Positions 53,858 to 64,000 of a stretch of DNA of 64,000 bases are shown here, in pieces. The position numbers were made by a program, and so were the translations under genes. Within the stretch, counting starts at the first letter, position 1; the number at the start of each line of letters is the position of its first letter. The notes below the pieces were generated by a model. That model saw only the letters and a program-made list of their open reading frames with translations, searched no databases and had not been told where the DNA came from. Location of the stretch: assembly GCA_024180945.1 (NCBI GenBank), contig JAKSGN010000002.1:3224001-3288000 (forward strand). Direction: 5' to 3'. The stretch comes from Macrophomina tecta. Taxonomy: Eukaryota > Ascomycota > Dothideomycetes > Botryosphaeriales > Botryosphaeriaceae.

Positions 53858-56798
53858 CTTCCGCTCCTTTCCAGCAAACTGGAAGCGATGCCGGCTCCTC
53901 CCTCGTATCGGAGATCTAGCGCAAAAGTCGATTCTACGATGGAAGCCAAGAGAAAACGCCGATGGGTAACAGCGGTAAGTGAGGAAGGGGGATCAAAGTC
54001 GACAGAGCTGCGAGAGTGTTGCCATCTCGATCAACCATCACCTTTTTCCCCCGCTCATCTTACGGCCCGGTTGCTGGATGAAGGGATGTTGGTATAGCGG
54101 CCTTGCAGGCTAGGCAGGCATAGGATTACAGCCACAGTGGGTATTAGCGATCTGCAGACCCGTTTGGCGCGCTGCATGAGCGCCACCGAGACGAAGTAGT
54201 CAATGGTACTGACTGACGAGCAGATTAGTTAGCTGAACTGTTAGCTAGCGGCTGCCGTGCGAGTGAGACATGCATGCCGCGCGCATACAAGTCCTGTATC
54301 TGGGCATTGGCAGCATCGCAGAGTAGCTAGGAAATCTTTGGTGAAGAGGAGCAGCATGCAGCGGCCTGCGCGTATACCCGTTATTCCCACTGCTCCGCGG
54401 AATGAAGGCGAGTAGAAGCCTGCGACGTGTGTCCCAAGTAGATGAAGGGCAGAAAAAAGAAAAAGAAAAACTTGAAAGCCATTGTCGCAAAAGAACGGCG
54501 CAAGGCAAGGGCACAGCAAAGCCATCATGCTCGCCGGCAGCGGTGTGTCCTTACACGGCGCCGAGCGAGCGCCGAACATGAGGCACGACAGACGCGGGGG
54601 CAGAGCGCCACGGAGAGCAAGGCCGTTGCAGGGCAGAGTAAGCATAACGCATGAGCAACGGCGACACGTCGGCTCCGTATTTGTGTCCTTGAAAGACCTT
54701 ACCTTAAACTTCGCGCCGGAGCAAGTGTTCGAGGCGAAACATTGTGGGGAACCTTACCGCTGCTCCGCTTTCTTCACCTCCTCCCGACTCCTCGAATTCT
54801 CCTCCACCAAGATCGAAGAATCGGACAGTCGACTAGCGACATTATTGCCCCATTACTCGCGCAGCGGTACACCTTGCACAGGTTGCATTCGCTATCGTCC
54901 GGGTAGCCAGCCTCGCCAGCGAGCTAGCCACGACCACGCCCAAGCGCTGCAGCATGATCCTCACGCCTCCATCGACAGATCCCCACGATAGAGTTTGGGG
55001 TTGTCCGTGAGAGTCCCAAGTCCCGCATTCGCACACGGATGCTGCTGCAGGCGTTGGCCGTCGACGCTACCATGCCTGGAGCCGATCTTCTCCACCACAT
55101 ACGCGCCTGCGCCGTTGTCGGACACGATGGGCTCCGTCGATAGCCGCTGTAAGTAAACGATCCTTGTGGGGATGATTTACCGGTCTGACGGACTCGGTAA
55201 GCAGCGTGGGCCCGCCCGGATAAGGTGTGAGGGGATGTTGGGCGGGGGAGCTAGAACGCCTGGAACTGCCAGAGAAGGCAAAGGCCAAGGGACCTGGCCG
55301 TTGGGAGAGGTTGAGAAAAGCCAAGTTACACGGAAATATGGGGAAGCCGGCCGATGGGAGGGCTGGGATTCGTGGGTGGTGTGCATAGGCGACATGCGGG
55401 GCCCCCGGGGCACACATAAGCCTTGCATTTGGCGGTCTGGGTTGATGCTGTGCTGGCAGGGTCTGCAAGGCAAGGCAAGGCTGTCTTGCGGCCGGCCAGG
55501 CTGGAATATCGGTTTCGGATCGGCACCAGTCGTCAATCCAGAGGCCGCGCGGAGTCGCGAGGGAAGAGCTGCTGCCGAGGCGAGACGGAGCAGGCGACGC
55601 ACATGGCCCGAGACGGCTGAGACGAGCTGTGGAAGAAATGAATAATGATGGGACGGTGAAAGCCACGGTTCGGAAACAGAAACTCGAGCAAGCCACCCAT
55701 CTCATTACCCGCATGCTTGGCCAAATTTCACCCGCCCACGTTGTACGGGATCCAGGGAAGGCGACGACGCCGGGGGCTGGCGGAACGGCTAATTCGACAG
55801 GCAAAAATGGCGAAGGATGGATAGTCTTTCTGCTCCAGCTCGCGATAGGCGTACCGGCCGACGTGCCCGATCGCATGGGGACCGACGTTGCTTCTTCTGC
55901 GGAGGCCTGCTATCAACCATCCCACGCCGCGACGGCCGCCTCCGTCGTCTCGCACCGTCTCGATTGGAGGGCGCGTGGCGTGGTCTCGGAGCAGCAACTC
56001 TTATGACGCGGAGCGCCGCAACAGCTATTGGGGTGCCCGAGTGGTGAAGCAAACGCCCGGCCGGGCCGTCACTCGCATATCATGTCAGCCAGGCAGCCTA
56101 TCCTGGGCCGCTGCAGGGACAAGGCCGGCGCGGAAGGGCGGACGGCCAGCGGGAAAAGAGACGGGCCCAGCTTCACCAGCGTCCGCTCTCACTCCTCATC
56201 TCTCGAGCACCGCGTCGGATCCGCTCCTAGGCTCCATCGCCGCGTTTCAGGCGCGGGCGGCGCTGGGGGCTACTGCAATTAGACTTTGGGCGCCCTGGGC
56301 AGGCGTGTGCTCGCCGAGGCTGGCTTCTGGAAGGCGAGTGGAAGGCGGAAGCGGAACGTCTGGAAGACGAGACGAGGGCCGGGCGTGGCAGGGCGGCAGC
56401 ACAGGCAGCGGCCGGGCTTTGCACGCGCGCAGCGGCGCGCCAAAAGCAAGGCCGGCCGTGGTGGAGGACTCACACAGACCTCTGGCCGGACTGGGAGGCT
56501 CGCGGGCGTGGGGTGCGAGTGCGCGCTTGCACAAGGATGATCTCGGGGAAGGTGGGAAAGGCGCGCGCCCAAGGCCCCAGGTCAAGCCGGCCAGCCAGCC
56601 AGCCCTGTTGGTGGGCCCCCGTCGCCGGCCCCGTCCTCGCCTCCTTCCCCCATGCAGGCCCCGGGGCCCCCTGCCCGCGCCCTTCCCCCACACATTGCAG
56701 CTCCCCGGCCTGCGGGCTTGCCGTTTCTGGCCGCCATGCATGCGAGTCAGGATGGGCGGTGTAGCGACAACAGCTCGTCCATTTGTAAGAAGCCTGCC

Positions 56799-56809
56799 AT
56801 ATATATAAA
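56799..56809 (+). promoter_or_regulatory. TATA box candidate upstream of the 91-codon ORF
   Basis: CATATATATAAAT in otherwise GC-rich DNA, about 700 bases before the ATG at 57512. If used, it would give a leader of roughly 650-680 bases. A GA repeat and pyrimidine runs follow at 57440-57475. Confidence 0.4.
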
Positions 56810-57511
56810 TCGTCGGCGCGCCTTCGGGGGGCCCGCTCGCCAGGCAGCTAGCTACCCGCTGAAATTTGGAGAAACGTCCGCACTGGCCGCCTTCAACCCA
56901 AGAGCCACCTCCGCATACGTGTCCAGCCCTGAAGCCTTGTTCCGTTTTTGGAATCACCCTCCATTTCATCATACGCCTCCCCTTGCCCTGCCGTCCCTGC
57001 CGCGCCTATATCTCTGCCGCCGCGCCCTGCCCTCAGCTCGACCTGCTCTTCCACAATCCACCCGGTCCATCCAACCGACCCTGCTGCAATCCCGTCTCTC
57101 CAGGAACGGATCCAGCATATCTTCAAGCCAACGCATCCCGCCCCTCCGCAATTATCCGGATCCGGCCCATTCCCCACGGACTTACCTCATCGAGGTAGTT
57201 ACCCCAGACCGATCCAATCCTCTGGTAAGCTTATTGCGCAACCCAACGCTCCCCTCCCTTCGCATCCGGGCCCGAAGAATTTATTGAAACTGATTGTCTT
57301 GCCTTCTCTCCAGCTCCCAAATCCTCCTGTACTACGCCAACAGTCCCCGGCGCATAAATAGCCCCCCGCACCACCGGGCCCACCATTTTTACTTTCTTCT
57401 CAGCTACAACTCGGGGCCACAATCATCTCGACCATAAAAAAGAGAGAGAGAGAGACGGATCTCTCTTTCCCCCCCTAATCCAACACAACCAAACTACAAT
57501 CGCATTTAAAA

Positions 57512-57787
57512 ATGTCTCTACTCTCGCAACCGCGCCCCGTCCACCCGCGCGAACGCCTCTCTCTCTTCACCCACAGCACCCTTGGCCACGACGTTTCGGC
57601 CGCCCTCAAGGCCTCCTCGCCGCTTGACATCACTCGCACCAAGGCCATTCAGGAGACGCTCGAGGCGCCTCCGCCGTCGCCCGTCGATTTCGGCCGCAAC
57701 GGCTTCCACCAACACCAGGCTGCCGAGGAACAGTGGGCTGCCGCGAGAAGGCGGCTCGATGAGGAGGTCGACATTGTCAGTGCCTGA
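57512..57787 (+). CDS. Small protein of 91 residues, unknown
   Basis: ATG at 57512 in a good start context (TTTAAAAATGTC), preceded by a CA/CT-rich leader typical of well-expressed fungal genes. The product starts MSLLSQPRPVHPRERLSLFT and ends WAAARRRLDEEVDIVSA. It is soluble, mildly acidic at the end, with a predicted C-terminal helix and no cysteine, signal or membrane segment. Codon use favours C-ending codons as in the confident genes. The end could instead be a splice site (GTCAGT overlaps the last codons), in which case the protein is longer. I do not recognise it. Confidence 0.6.
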   Translation: MSLLSQPRPVHPRERLSLFTHSTLGHDVSAALKASSPLDITRTKAIQETLEAPPPSPVDFGRNGFHQHQAAEEQWAAARRRLDEEVDIVSA

Positions 57788-58592
57788 ACACCACGATGGC
57801 TCCACTCAACTCCCTTCGTTATAAGCGGTTGTACAGTTGCTCCGGCGTGTCTTCAGTTTTCCTTTTCATTCATTCATCCTACGACGGCGGGCTTTAGGGT
57901 AAAGCGTTCAACGGCAGGGAAAGGGAAAATCATCAGGAGTTCTGTTGTGCTGCATTCACGGTTTTCTTGACATTCATCACCGGCGGTTATAAAAGGTTGG
58001 AGAAAGGTGTTTCGTTCATCTCCATCATTGTACTTTGCTCTTCTTCATGAACGGCGCGAAAAAGGTGGAGACAAGGACACGGAAATCGACGGGTGTATAT
58101 CACTTTTATTTTTCCTCACTCAATTTCTGCTCCTACTTTTTTCCTACTTCTTTGCGCGATAACAAGCGGGTGCGAAGAAGAAAAACTTGTAGCAGTGAAA
58201 ACTCACTCAGACACGAAGTGCAGGGAAATCTTTTAGATGGTCGTAATGCCACTTCAAGAAGTTATTTTCGTTCTCAACATTGAGCATCCGCTGGTCGGAT
58301 TTTTCTCTGCCTTGGTCGCACAGAATATCCGATCTTACTGCAACGTGTTGATGTGGTGACAGGTGCGGCGAAATGTCGATCAAGAACGCCTGTCGAGATC
58401 GCCATCGCACGTCCCCCAACTGCATCTTTCGTCCGTTCTATCTTGGTCTCGTCCAATACAGTATCCTTATGGGCAACGAGCACGCGACCCCAGCTCATCA
58501 TTATCTCAATTATTGGTGTGAGAAGAGCGGTGATTGAATTTGTCCTCTCCTCGATCCTTCCACTAGCTCCCAGGATCCACTAGTTGCTGAAA
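57788..58592. other. Convergent intergenic region
   Basis: About 800 bases between the 91-codon ORF and the minus-strand helical-repeat gene; probably two 3' UTRs. No coding signal. Confidence 0.5.
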
Positions 58593-60889
58593 TCAGGGGT
58601 TTAGTGCGAAGCGCGGCTGATCTTGCAACGCCCTCAGTCGACGAACCTCCTGTCTCGCGGCATCGATACTCTCACCAGACGCGTCGTCATCAGCGACGGG
58701 ATTGCCTCGAGCCGCACCGGAGCCGTCATCCGCTTCTTGATCCCCTAGCGATCTGCGCGGTGCCAACGTGGGACGCGAGAAGCTCCGAACAGCCGCTTCC
58801 AATTTCGTCCGACCACCGCCTTCCCTCTGTGCTTTCTCAACCACTCGCTGGCGGCCCGCCTCGTGCGCGTCCGCGTCATTCAGTAGCTCGTTGACTGAGG
58901 TCCAATTGGCGTAGCGCAACGCGTCCAGCGGGTAGCCTGACGCGCTCTTCATAGCTGACTGAAGCGGTTGATTAGTCGTAGCGAGGCGCGGATCCGTCGT
59001 GAGCTCGTCGTATACAGCGCGCAGCGCCGGCTCAGACCCTAACGACGGCCGGGGCACCAATGACGTCGGGAGGGGGTGCTCGAAGAAGTTGCGAAGCTTC
59101 CCGGACGCGATCAGAGCGCAAATTGCCTTGACCTGAGATTTGAGCTCGGGCATGCCCTTGTTGACACATTCATTGTCTGCGTTCGTAAATACCACTCCGC
59201 GCCCAGCGGTCGGTTGTCTTTTGGCTAGTTCGTGTTCGATGATTTTCGTGATTTCGTCTGTCACGGCGTGGCTGAGCGCGGAAGTTTGCTGGCGCACGAA
59301 GCTAATGTGATCAGCGTTGATGCTTGCTCGAGCCAAAGCCTGCCAGTCTCGCACATCCAACTGTGTGCCGGAAGCCTCAGATGACTCAACCAGGCTCCTC
59401 CAGCTCCATTCAAGCAGCTCGATATGTTTGATCTGACCTGCCGCAAGGACCATGGAGCGATGCACAACCTCATTCGGCTCCAGCCCCGCATTTAAAATAT
59501 CCTGGATTGCTCGGCCGAGCAGCTCTGGCAGTCGTGCCTTTCCTGCAAGGCCTACCAGGCTAGCAATGGTCGATAAAGTAAGCGGTACTCCAGCCCGCGA
59601 CATGTTCAGCATGGTTTCGCGTGCGGTGTCACCGATGAGCTGATTGATCGCGTCACTCGCCAAGTTCTTCTGCGAAGAAAAGCCTGGGAGGAGGCCTTCA
59701 AACCCTTTTACAAGAGTGCTGAGATGGTGTCCTCCCACGGAACCCCCGACTCCAGCGTAAGCGTGTACTGCGTTCAGCATACCCTGGACTGCCAGTAGTC
59801 TTTCTTGGACAGGAGCACGGAATTGACTGTCCGCCAAGTTCCTTAAAACGACAGTCAGTTGTTCGGGCCTCAGGATGACCCCAGAGCGACATGCCATCAT
59901 AAACACAGTGTAGGACTCGGCGAGAGGCCTGCCATGGATGAACAGCTCGAAAAATCGCTCTGGAACTTGGGTCGGGTATAGCCGTAGCGCGGTATCGAAC
60001 GCGAGATAGGCATTCCGCCAATCGCCGTAAGCTAGCCTTGCCGTGACGATTCCTTGAAGCAAGGAAATGGGCAATCCTTTGATCATGACCGGCTGGCCAC
60101 GGTCTAAAACAATAGCCTCCGGCGAAAGGTGGTATTCTGCAAAGTTTCCCGGGAAGCGGCGGAGCGCTTCGGTGTACAGAGTTTCGAGCTCAGGAAGCTC
60201 AACTTTCCTTTGAGAAGCCAGCATCTCGATCGCGGCTCCGTAGACGGCGGCGTCCACGTAGTCGTTGTCCTTGCGCCTGAGCCACGACCAGAACTCAGCT
60301 CCGCTGCCAAACTCCTTAGCCTCTTTCAGAAAAGATATCAAGTGTAGGCTCGCTGCACTGTGGGGCGGAACAGTCCCATTTCGAATGTCCTGGATCAATC
60401 GGTCTGAAAATTGTAGTAATACAGGCATAGCCTGCGGCTTCGTGGCCCGTGGCAGTCTTCGGAAATAATTGTGGAGGAGCCTCGCAACGTGCAGGATATC
60501 ATTGTGAGTCAGAAGGGCGTTTCCAAGCAGATTCGGGTAAAGGCGAATGGCGCCTTGTAGGTCTCCACTGGCGCATAGTTGGCGGAAGGACGAGAGGAGC
60601 TGTTTGGGTGGTCAGCTCTAGGCCGAGTACGAGAAGACTGCACGCATACTTCTCCCGAATCCTCGTCCAGGACTGGAGGCGGCACGAACCTGCCTTGCTT
60701 GGATTTGGCTCGCCTTAGAAACGAGGACTGCGTCTGCGGGCGGCCGGGTCGAGGATGCGCGGCATCGTGCTTTGCAGCGACGGAGCGCACTACTGGGTAG
60801 ACATTGCGGAGAAGTATACAAGCTCTTCGAGGCACAAGAAACGGGGCGGACGGACAGATGGCGGTGGCAATGCTCCGCGAGCTCGACAT
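58593..60889 (-). CDS. Mitochondrial helical-repeat (PPR-like) protein
   Basis: Two exons on the minus strand, 60889-60650 and 60599-58593, with a 50-nt GT-AG intron (branch GCTGAC); 748 residues. The start MSSSRSIATAICPSAPFLVP followed by RRACILLRNVYPVVRS is rich in Arg, Ser and Ala and free of acids, as in a mitochondrial targeting sequence; an in-frame ATG at 61009 is an alternative. The body is a run of paired helices resembling pentatricopeptide-type repeats: SGDLQGAIRLYPNLLGN, LTHNDILHVARLLHNYFRR, LELPELETLYTEAL-like, YGDWRNAYLAFDTALRLYP, RPLAESYTVFMMACRSGV, AGLEPNEVVHRSMVLAAGQ. The C-terminal 100 residues are charged and disordered. Fungal proteins of this class handle mitochondrial RNA or translation; that role is inferred. 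Confidence 0.78.
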
Positions 60890-61376
60890 GGGAGGTTGGG
60901 AACAAGGAGGATTCGTCTCTTTGGTGTATGTGCAGAAAGTTTTTAGAGACGCGCCTCGCGGGGATGGACGCGCATGGATTTCGTCAGTGGAAGCGCAGGA
61001 AATAGACATTGCCGCAGCGGTCCTCCCGAGAAAATGTTCACCGGGCGTTTGTCAAGCCGTGGGGAACATTGTTTAACCGTAAACTGCTTGGACTGAGGCT
61101 GGGTCACTAATGTCCTCAGTGCATACTTTATTATTCCCTCGAACTGGTGAGCAGAAGCGTCGTAGTGAGTACGACTTGAAGCTGGAGAGGCAGCTACTTT
61201 GGCGGGTCGGCCGACCCCTGTAACCAATGAAGGCGGTGAAGGCTCGAAAAGGCCACCGAGCTCTGGAGCATCACAGCAGCAAGGGGAATCACCGCTGCTG
61301 TCCCGGCCGCCGCTGCTCAACCCGCAACAACCTCCGCGCAGCACATCAGCCCCGGTCTACGACCATATCGCTCGCC
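60890..61376. promoter_or_regulatory. Divergent promoter of the helical-repeat gene and COPI zeta
   Basis: 487 bases between the two ATGs. Contains short frames only. The COPI zeta side ends in a C-rich leader. Confidence 0.45.
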
Positions 61377-62027
61377 ATGGCGCTCTCGCTCTTCTCCGTC
61401 AATGCCATCCTCATCCTCTCCACCGACGACTCGTCGCGCATCCTCGCGAAGTACTACAATGCTCCCCACCCGCCCGCTGGCACGCCCGCCAATGCCACAA
61501 ACTACCCTGGCGCCAACCCGTATCCCAACCTGAAGGACCAGAAGGCATTTGAGAAGGGCCTACTCGAGAAGACTGCCAAGCAGACCAGCGACATCATCCT
61601 CTATGACAACCGCGTCGTTGTCTTCAAGATGGAGTCCGACGTCATGCTGTACGTCGTTGGCGGCGCCGATGAAAACGAGATCCTGCTTTACAACGTCATT
61701 CTGGCTCTGCGCGACTCGCTGAACATCCTCCTCAAGTAAGCTTCACGGAGAAGCTCAGAATTAAGCAGGCGCTGACAGAAGTGCAGGAACTCTACCGACA
61801 AGCGCACCATTATCGAGAACTATGACCTCGTTTCTCTCGCGATTGACGAGATCGTCGACGACGGCATCATTCTCGAAACAGACCCCGTCATTGTCGCATC
61901 GCGCGTCAGCAGGCCACCTCAGCAGGACTTCAACCCGAAGAACATCGATCTCTCAGAACAGGGCCTGATCAACGCATGGGAGTTTGGCAAGAGGACGCTC
62001 GGTGAGCGCCTGAGGCAGGGTCTGTGA
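61377..62027 (+). CDS. ret3: COPI coatomer subunit zeta
   Basis: Two exons, 61377-61735 and 61787-62027, with a 51-nt GT-AG intron that splits the Lys codon of LLK; 199 residues. The open frame extends upstream to 61227, but MALSLFSVNAILILSTDDSS at 61377 is the conserved start of zeta-COP. Longin-type features follow: RILAKYYNAPH, FEKGLLEKTAKQTSDIILYD, VVFKMESDVMLYVVGGADEN, EILLYNVILALRDSLNILLK, NYDLVSLAIDEIVDDGIILE and VASRVSR. Zeta pairs with gamma-COP in the coat that returns cargo from Golgi to ER. Together with SEC24 the window holds a component of each ER-Golgi coat, though 20 kb apart. Confidence 0.95.
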
Positions 62028-62536
62028 GCAGCATTGGGCATGTATGGCGTTATGAATATTGGCATATCCGTGAGCTGCAGCATGAGCGCAGTTGCGGCGC
62101 TTAGGTAGAGAAGGGCATTCGGGACGTATGCAGAAGCGTATTGCGAGACCGTTACTCACCCTGCCCTCCTTGAGCCTCTCCCGAATCCAGTGGGAGCAAG
62201 AAAGCGACCGTATAGGTCAGAGCCGCAGTCCGCAGAGCGCGGGCTTAGTCGAAGCCACGGACACTTGCTCGGAATGATACCTTTTGCGCTAGTTAGATAC
62301 GGAAAATTATGGAGAGCATATCATCACTTTGGACACCGTTATCCCGTCATATGAGAGATCGAGTCCCGTGCGGTGATTGACAAGTGTTACCGCAGGCGCG
62401 GCTTCAGCCCTACAGGCTGCCCCGCGATCTCCCGGCTCTTGGCGCGCCTCTTTGGCGATGACGCACTCTGAAAACACCTGCTGCCCACCTCCACTGAGCT
62501 CCCAGACGGTTCTAAGAGCACTCCTTACCGCCCATC
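62028..62536. other. COPI zeta terminator and RQC2 promoter
   Basis: 509 bases between two plus-strand genes. No coding signal. Confidence 0.5.
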
Positions 62537-64000
62537 ATGAAGCAGAGGTACTCGTCACTCGATGTCAAGGTACACCTCCGGTATACTTTCCTCTCGCTGA
62601 CGCCGCAGCTAACAGTTCAAGGTCATCGCGCATGAGCTCTCGAACAGCCTCTGCTCCTTGCGCGTAGCCAACATCTACGATTTATCAACTGTGAGCCCAG
62701 CGCCTAAATCTATCAATTGAAGTCTTCCGCTGAACCCGCGATACAGCGCATCTTTCTCTTCAAGTTTCAGAAGCCGAACCATCGCGAACAACTCCTCATT
62801 GACTCTGGCTTCCGGTGCCATCTTACAAGCTTCGCTCGCTCCACGCCAGCCACTCCTTCGCCATTCGTGGTTCGGCTACGCAAGTTCCTCAAAACTAGAC
62901 GTGTCACCTCCATCACTCAGATAGGAACCGACCGCATCATCGAGTTCCAATTCTCCGATGGCTTGTATCGCCTCTACCTTGAATTCTACGCCGGCGGTAA
63001 CATCATCTTGACCGACAATGAACTCAACATTCTCTCTTTGCTACGCTCTGTCGATGAGGGACCTGAGTACGAGAGGGTCAAAGTTGGAATCAAATATAAC
63101 CTCACCGAGAGGCAGAACTATGGCGGCGTGCCCGAGCTGACCAAGGAGCGGGTGCGTGAGGGACTGCAGAAGGCCTTGGACAGGCAGCAGGAGGCTACGG
63201 ATAAGAAGGCTAAGAAGAGGGGGAAGGATGCGCTCCGTAAGGCCTTGGCGGTGTCAATCACAGAGCTGCCGCCAATGCTGGTGGACCACGCCTTCGCCTC
63301 GACCGGATTCGATTCTTCTCTAAGACCGGAGCAAGTCCTAGAAGATGAGTCTTTGTTGGATAATCTCATGAAAGCGCTGGCAGAGGCAAAGAATGTCGAT
63401 GCAGAGATTACCAGCGCAGAGATCGCTAAGGGCTATATCGTCGCCAAGAAAACAGGACAACCTGCTCCCACAGAAGTCTCGGAAGAGGGCTCGGAAGAGA
63501 AAGCGCCTGCTGAGAAACTCCTTTACGAGGACTTCCACCCCTTCAAGCCAAAGCAGTTCGAGGCAGATCCGACATTGACCTTCCTGGAATTCGAGGGATT
63601 CAACAAGACCGTGGACGAATTTTTCTCCTCGATCGAAGGTCAGAAGCTCGAGTCTCGTTTGCAAGAGCGTGAGGAGAACGCGAAGCGTAAGCTTGAGCAA
63701 GCTAAACAGGAACACTTGAAGCGCCTCGGCGGGTTGCAACGAGCTCAAGAGCTAAATATCCGCAAGGCAGAAGCCATCCAGGCAAACGTTGATCGGGTAC
63801 AAGAGGCAGTTATGGCTGTCAATGGTCTCATCGACAAGGGCATGGACTGGATTGAAATTGACCGTCTTATCGAGAGAGAGCAAACTCATGGTAATCCAGT
63901 TGCGCAGATGATCAAGGTGCCGCTCAAACTCCGCGAGAATACCGTGACCCTACTCCTGGATGAGCCAGGTGTGGAGGAAGACGAGGAGGATTTTGAGGGT
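62537..64000 (+). CDS. rqc2: RQC2/NEMF ribosome quality control factor, 5' part
   Basis: Three exons seen: 62537-62569, 62622-62690 and 62747 to the window end; introns of 52 and 56 nt, GT-AG; 452 codons visible. The first exon encodes only 11 residues (MKQRYSSLDVK), and joins to VIAHELSNSLCSLRVANIYD then LST and RIFLFKF. This is the NFACT-N (FbpA-like) start of the family: DSGFRCHLTSFAR, FVVRLRKFLKTRRVTSITQ, GTDRIIEFQFSDGLYRLYLE, FYAGGNIILTDNEL. After an acidic segment come FLEFEGFNKTVDEFFSSIE and a long coiled coil (EREENAKRKLEQAKQEHLKR). RQC2 binds stalled 60S-peptidyl-tRNA complexes, recruits the Ltn1 ligase and adds C-terminal Ala/Thr tails. The NFACT-M/R and C-terminal parts lie beyond the window. 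Confidence 0.95.

Larger units (their letters stand above)
50744..57511. other. Long (6.8 kb) region without a supportable gene
   Basis: Starts with the ADE2 3' flank. Then comes a mosaic of simple sequence: purine-rich blocks (near 51340-51370), GT-rich DNA (51745-51785), a near-pure A tract (52665-52689), a 23-A run (53835-53857), an 18-bp palindrome (51977-51994), and a very GC-rich part (55800-56750). Frames here are short, start at non-ATG codons or are open on both strands equally. From about 56800 it looks like a promoter and long leader for the 57512 ORF. It could host a non-coding RNA or a gene with very small exons that I cannot resolve. Confidence 0.5.

Noticed and set aside
55629..56006. 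125-codon plus-strand ORF in the gene-free region
   Set aside because: Starts at GTG, overlapping frames are open on the other strand, and no domain or splice structure.
56948..57361. 137-codon Pro/Ser-rich ORF in the leader of the 91-codon gene
   Set aside because: Non-ATG start and composition explained by the C-rich leader; at most an upstream ORF.

Overview
The window is nuclear DNA of a filamentous ascomycete (Pezizomycotina; a Dothideomycete is my best guess). The support is: short GT-AG introns of mostly 49-110 nt with CTRAY-type branch points close to the acceptor; monocistronic genes on both strands; GC-rich coding sequence; and a typical gene set, including a fused PurK-PurE ADE2, fungal formamidase, KAR9, UsgS, a fungal PL9 pectate lyase and a TFIIIC delta/zinc-finger subunit. 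I see no rRNA, no CRISPR, no recognisable transposon and no secondary-metabolite cluster. For most multi-exon genes I joined exons by hand, checking splice sites, phase and agreement with the protein family. Several obvious starts (KAR9, SEC24, ALG1) lie downstream of GTG or TTG codons that merely extend the open frame.

Layout. 0-14 kb: the 3' part of an unknown coiled-coil gene (2-1309, +), KAR9 (2266-5367, +), a five-exon membrane-bound kelch protein (8361-11077, +), and an MDR-type quinone oxidoreductase (13057-14134, -). 14-17 kb: poorly resolved; an AT-hook gene that seems frameshifted (14792-15631, -) and an orphan coding-like stretch (16096-16487, -). 17-31 kb: formamidase (17232-18805, -), UsgS membrane protein (19307-20635, -), secreted PL9 pectate lyase (21212-22532, -), ALG1 (24076-25643, -) divergent from an MSC2-type zinc transporter (26294-29318, +), and a short-chain dehydrogenase (30286-31288, +). 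31-50 kb: TFIIIC subunit (31618-34471, +), an unknown two-TM protein (35260-37977, +), SEC24 (38870-42156, +), ribosomal protein eL18 (43422-44421, -), a mitochondrial carrier (45323-46488, -) and ADE2 (49031-50743, +). 50.7-57.5 kb: about 6.8 kb with no gene I can support, leading to a 91-codon ORF (57512-57787, +). 58-64 kb: a mitochondrial helical-repeat protein (58593-60889, -) divergent from COPI zeta (61377-62027, +), then the 5' part of RQC2/NEMF (62537 to window end, +).

How the genes relate. They are mainly unlinked housekeeping functions: secretory pathway (SEC24 for COPII, COPI zeta, ALG1, an early-secretory-pathway zinc transporter), translation and its quality control (eL18, RQC2), Pol III transcription (TFIIIC), purine synthesis (ADE2), nitrogen scavenging (formamidase) and plant cell-wall attack (PL9). 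I found no convincing undescribed multi-gene system. The items most worth checking are the AT-hook locus, the histidine-rich insertion inside the zinc transporter's C-terminal domain, a GC-AG intron in the TFIIIC gene, the tiny exons of the eL18 gene, and the gene-free interval before the 91-codon ORF.
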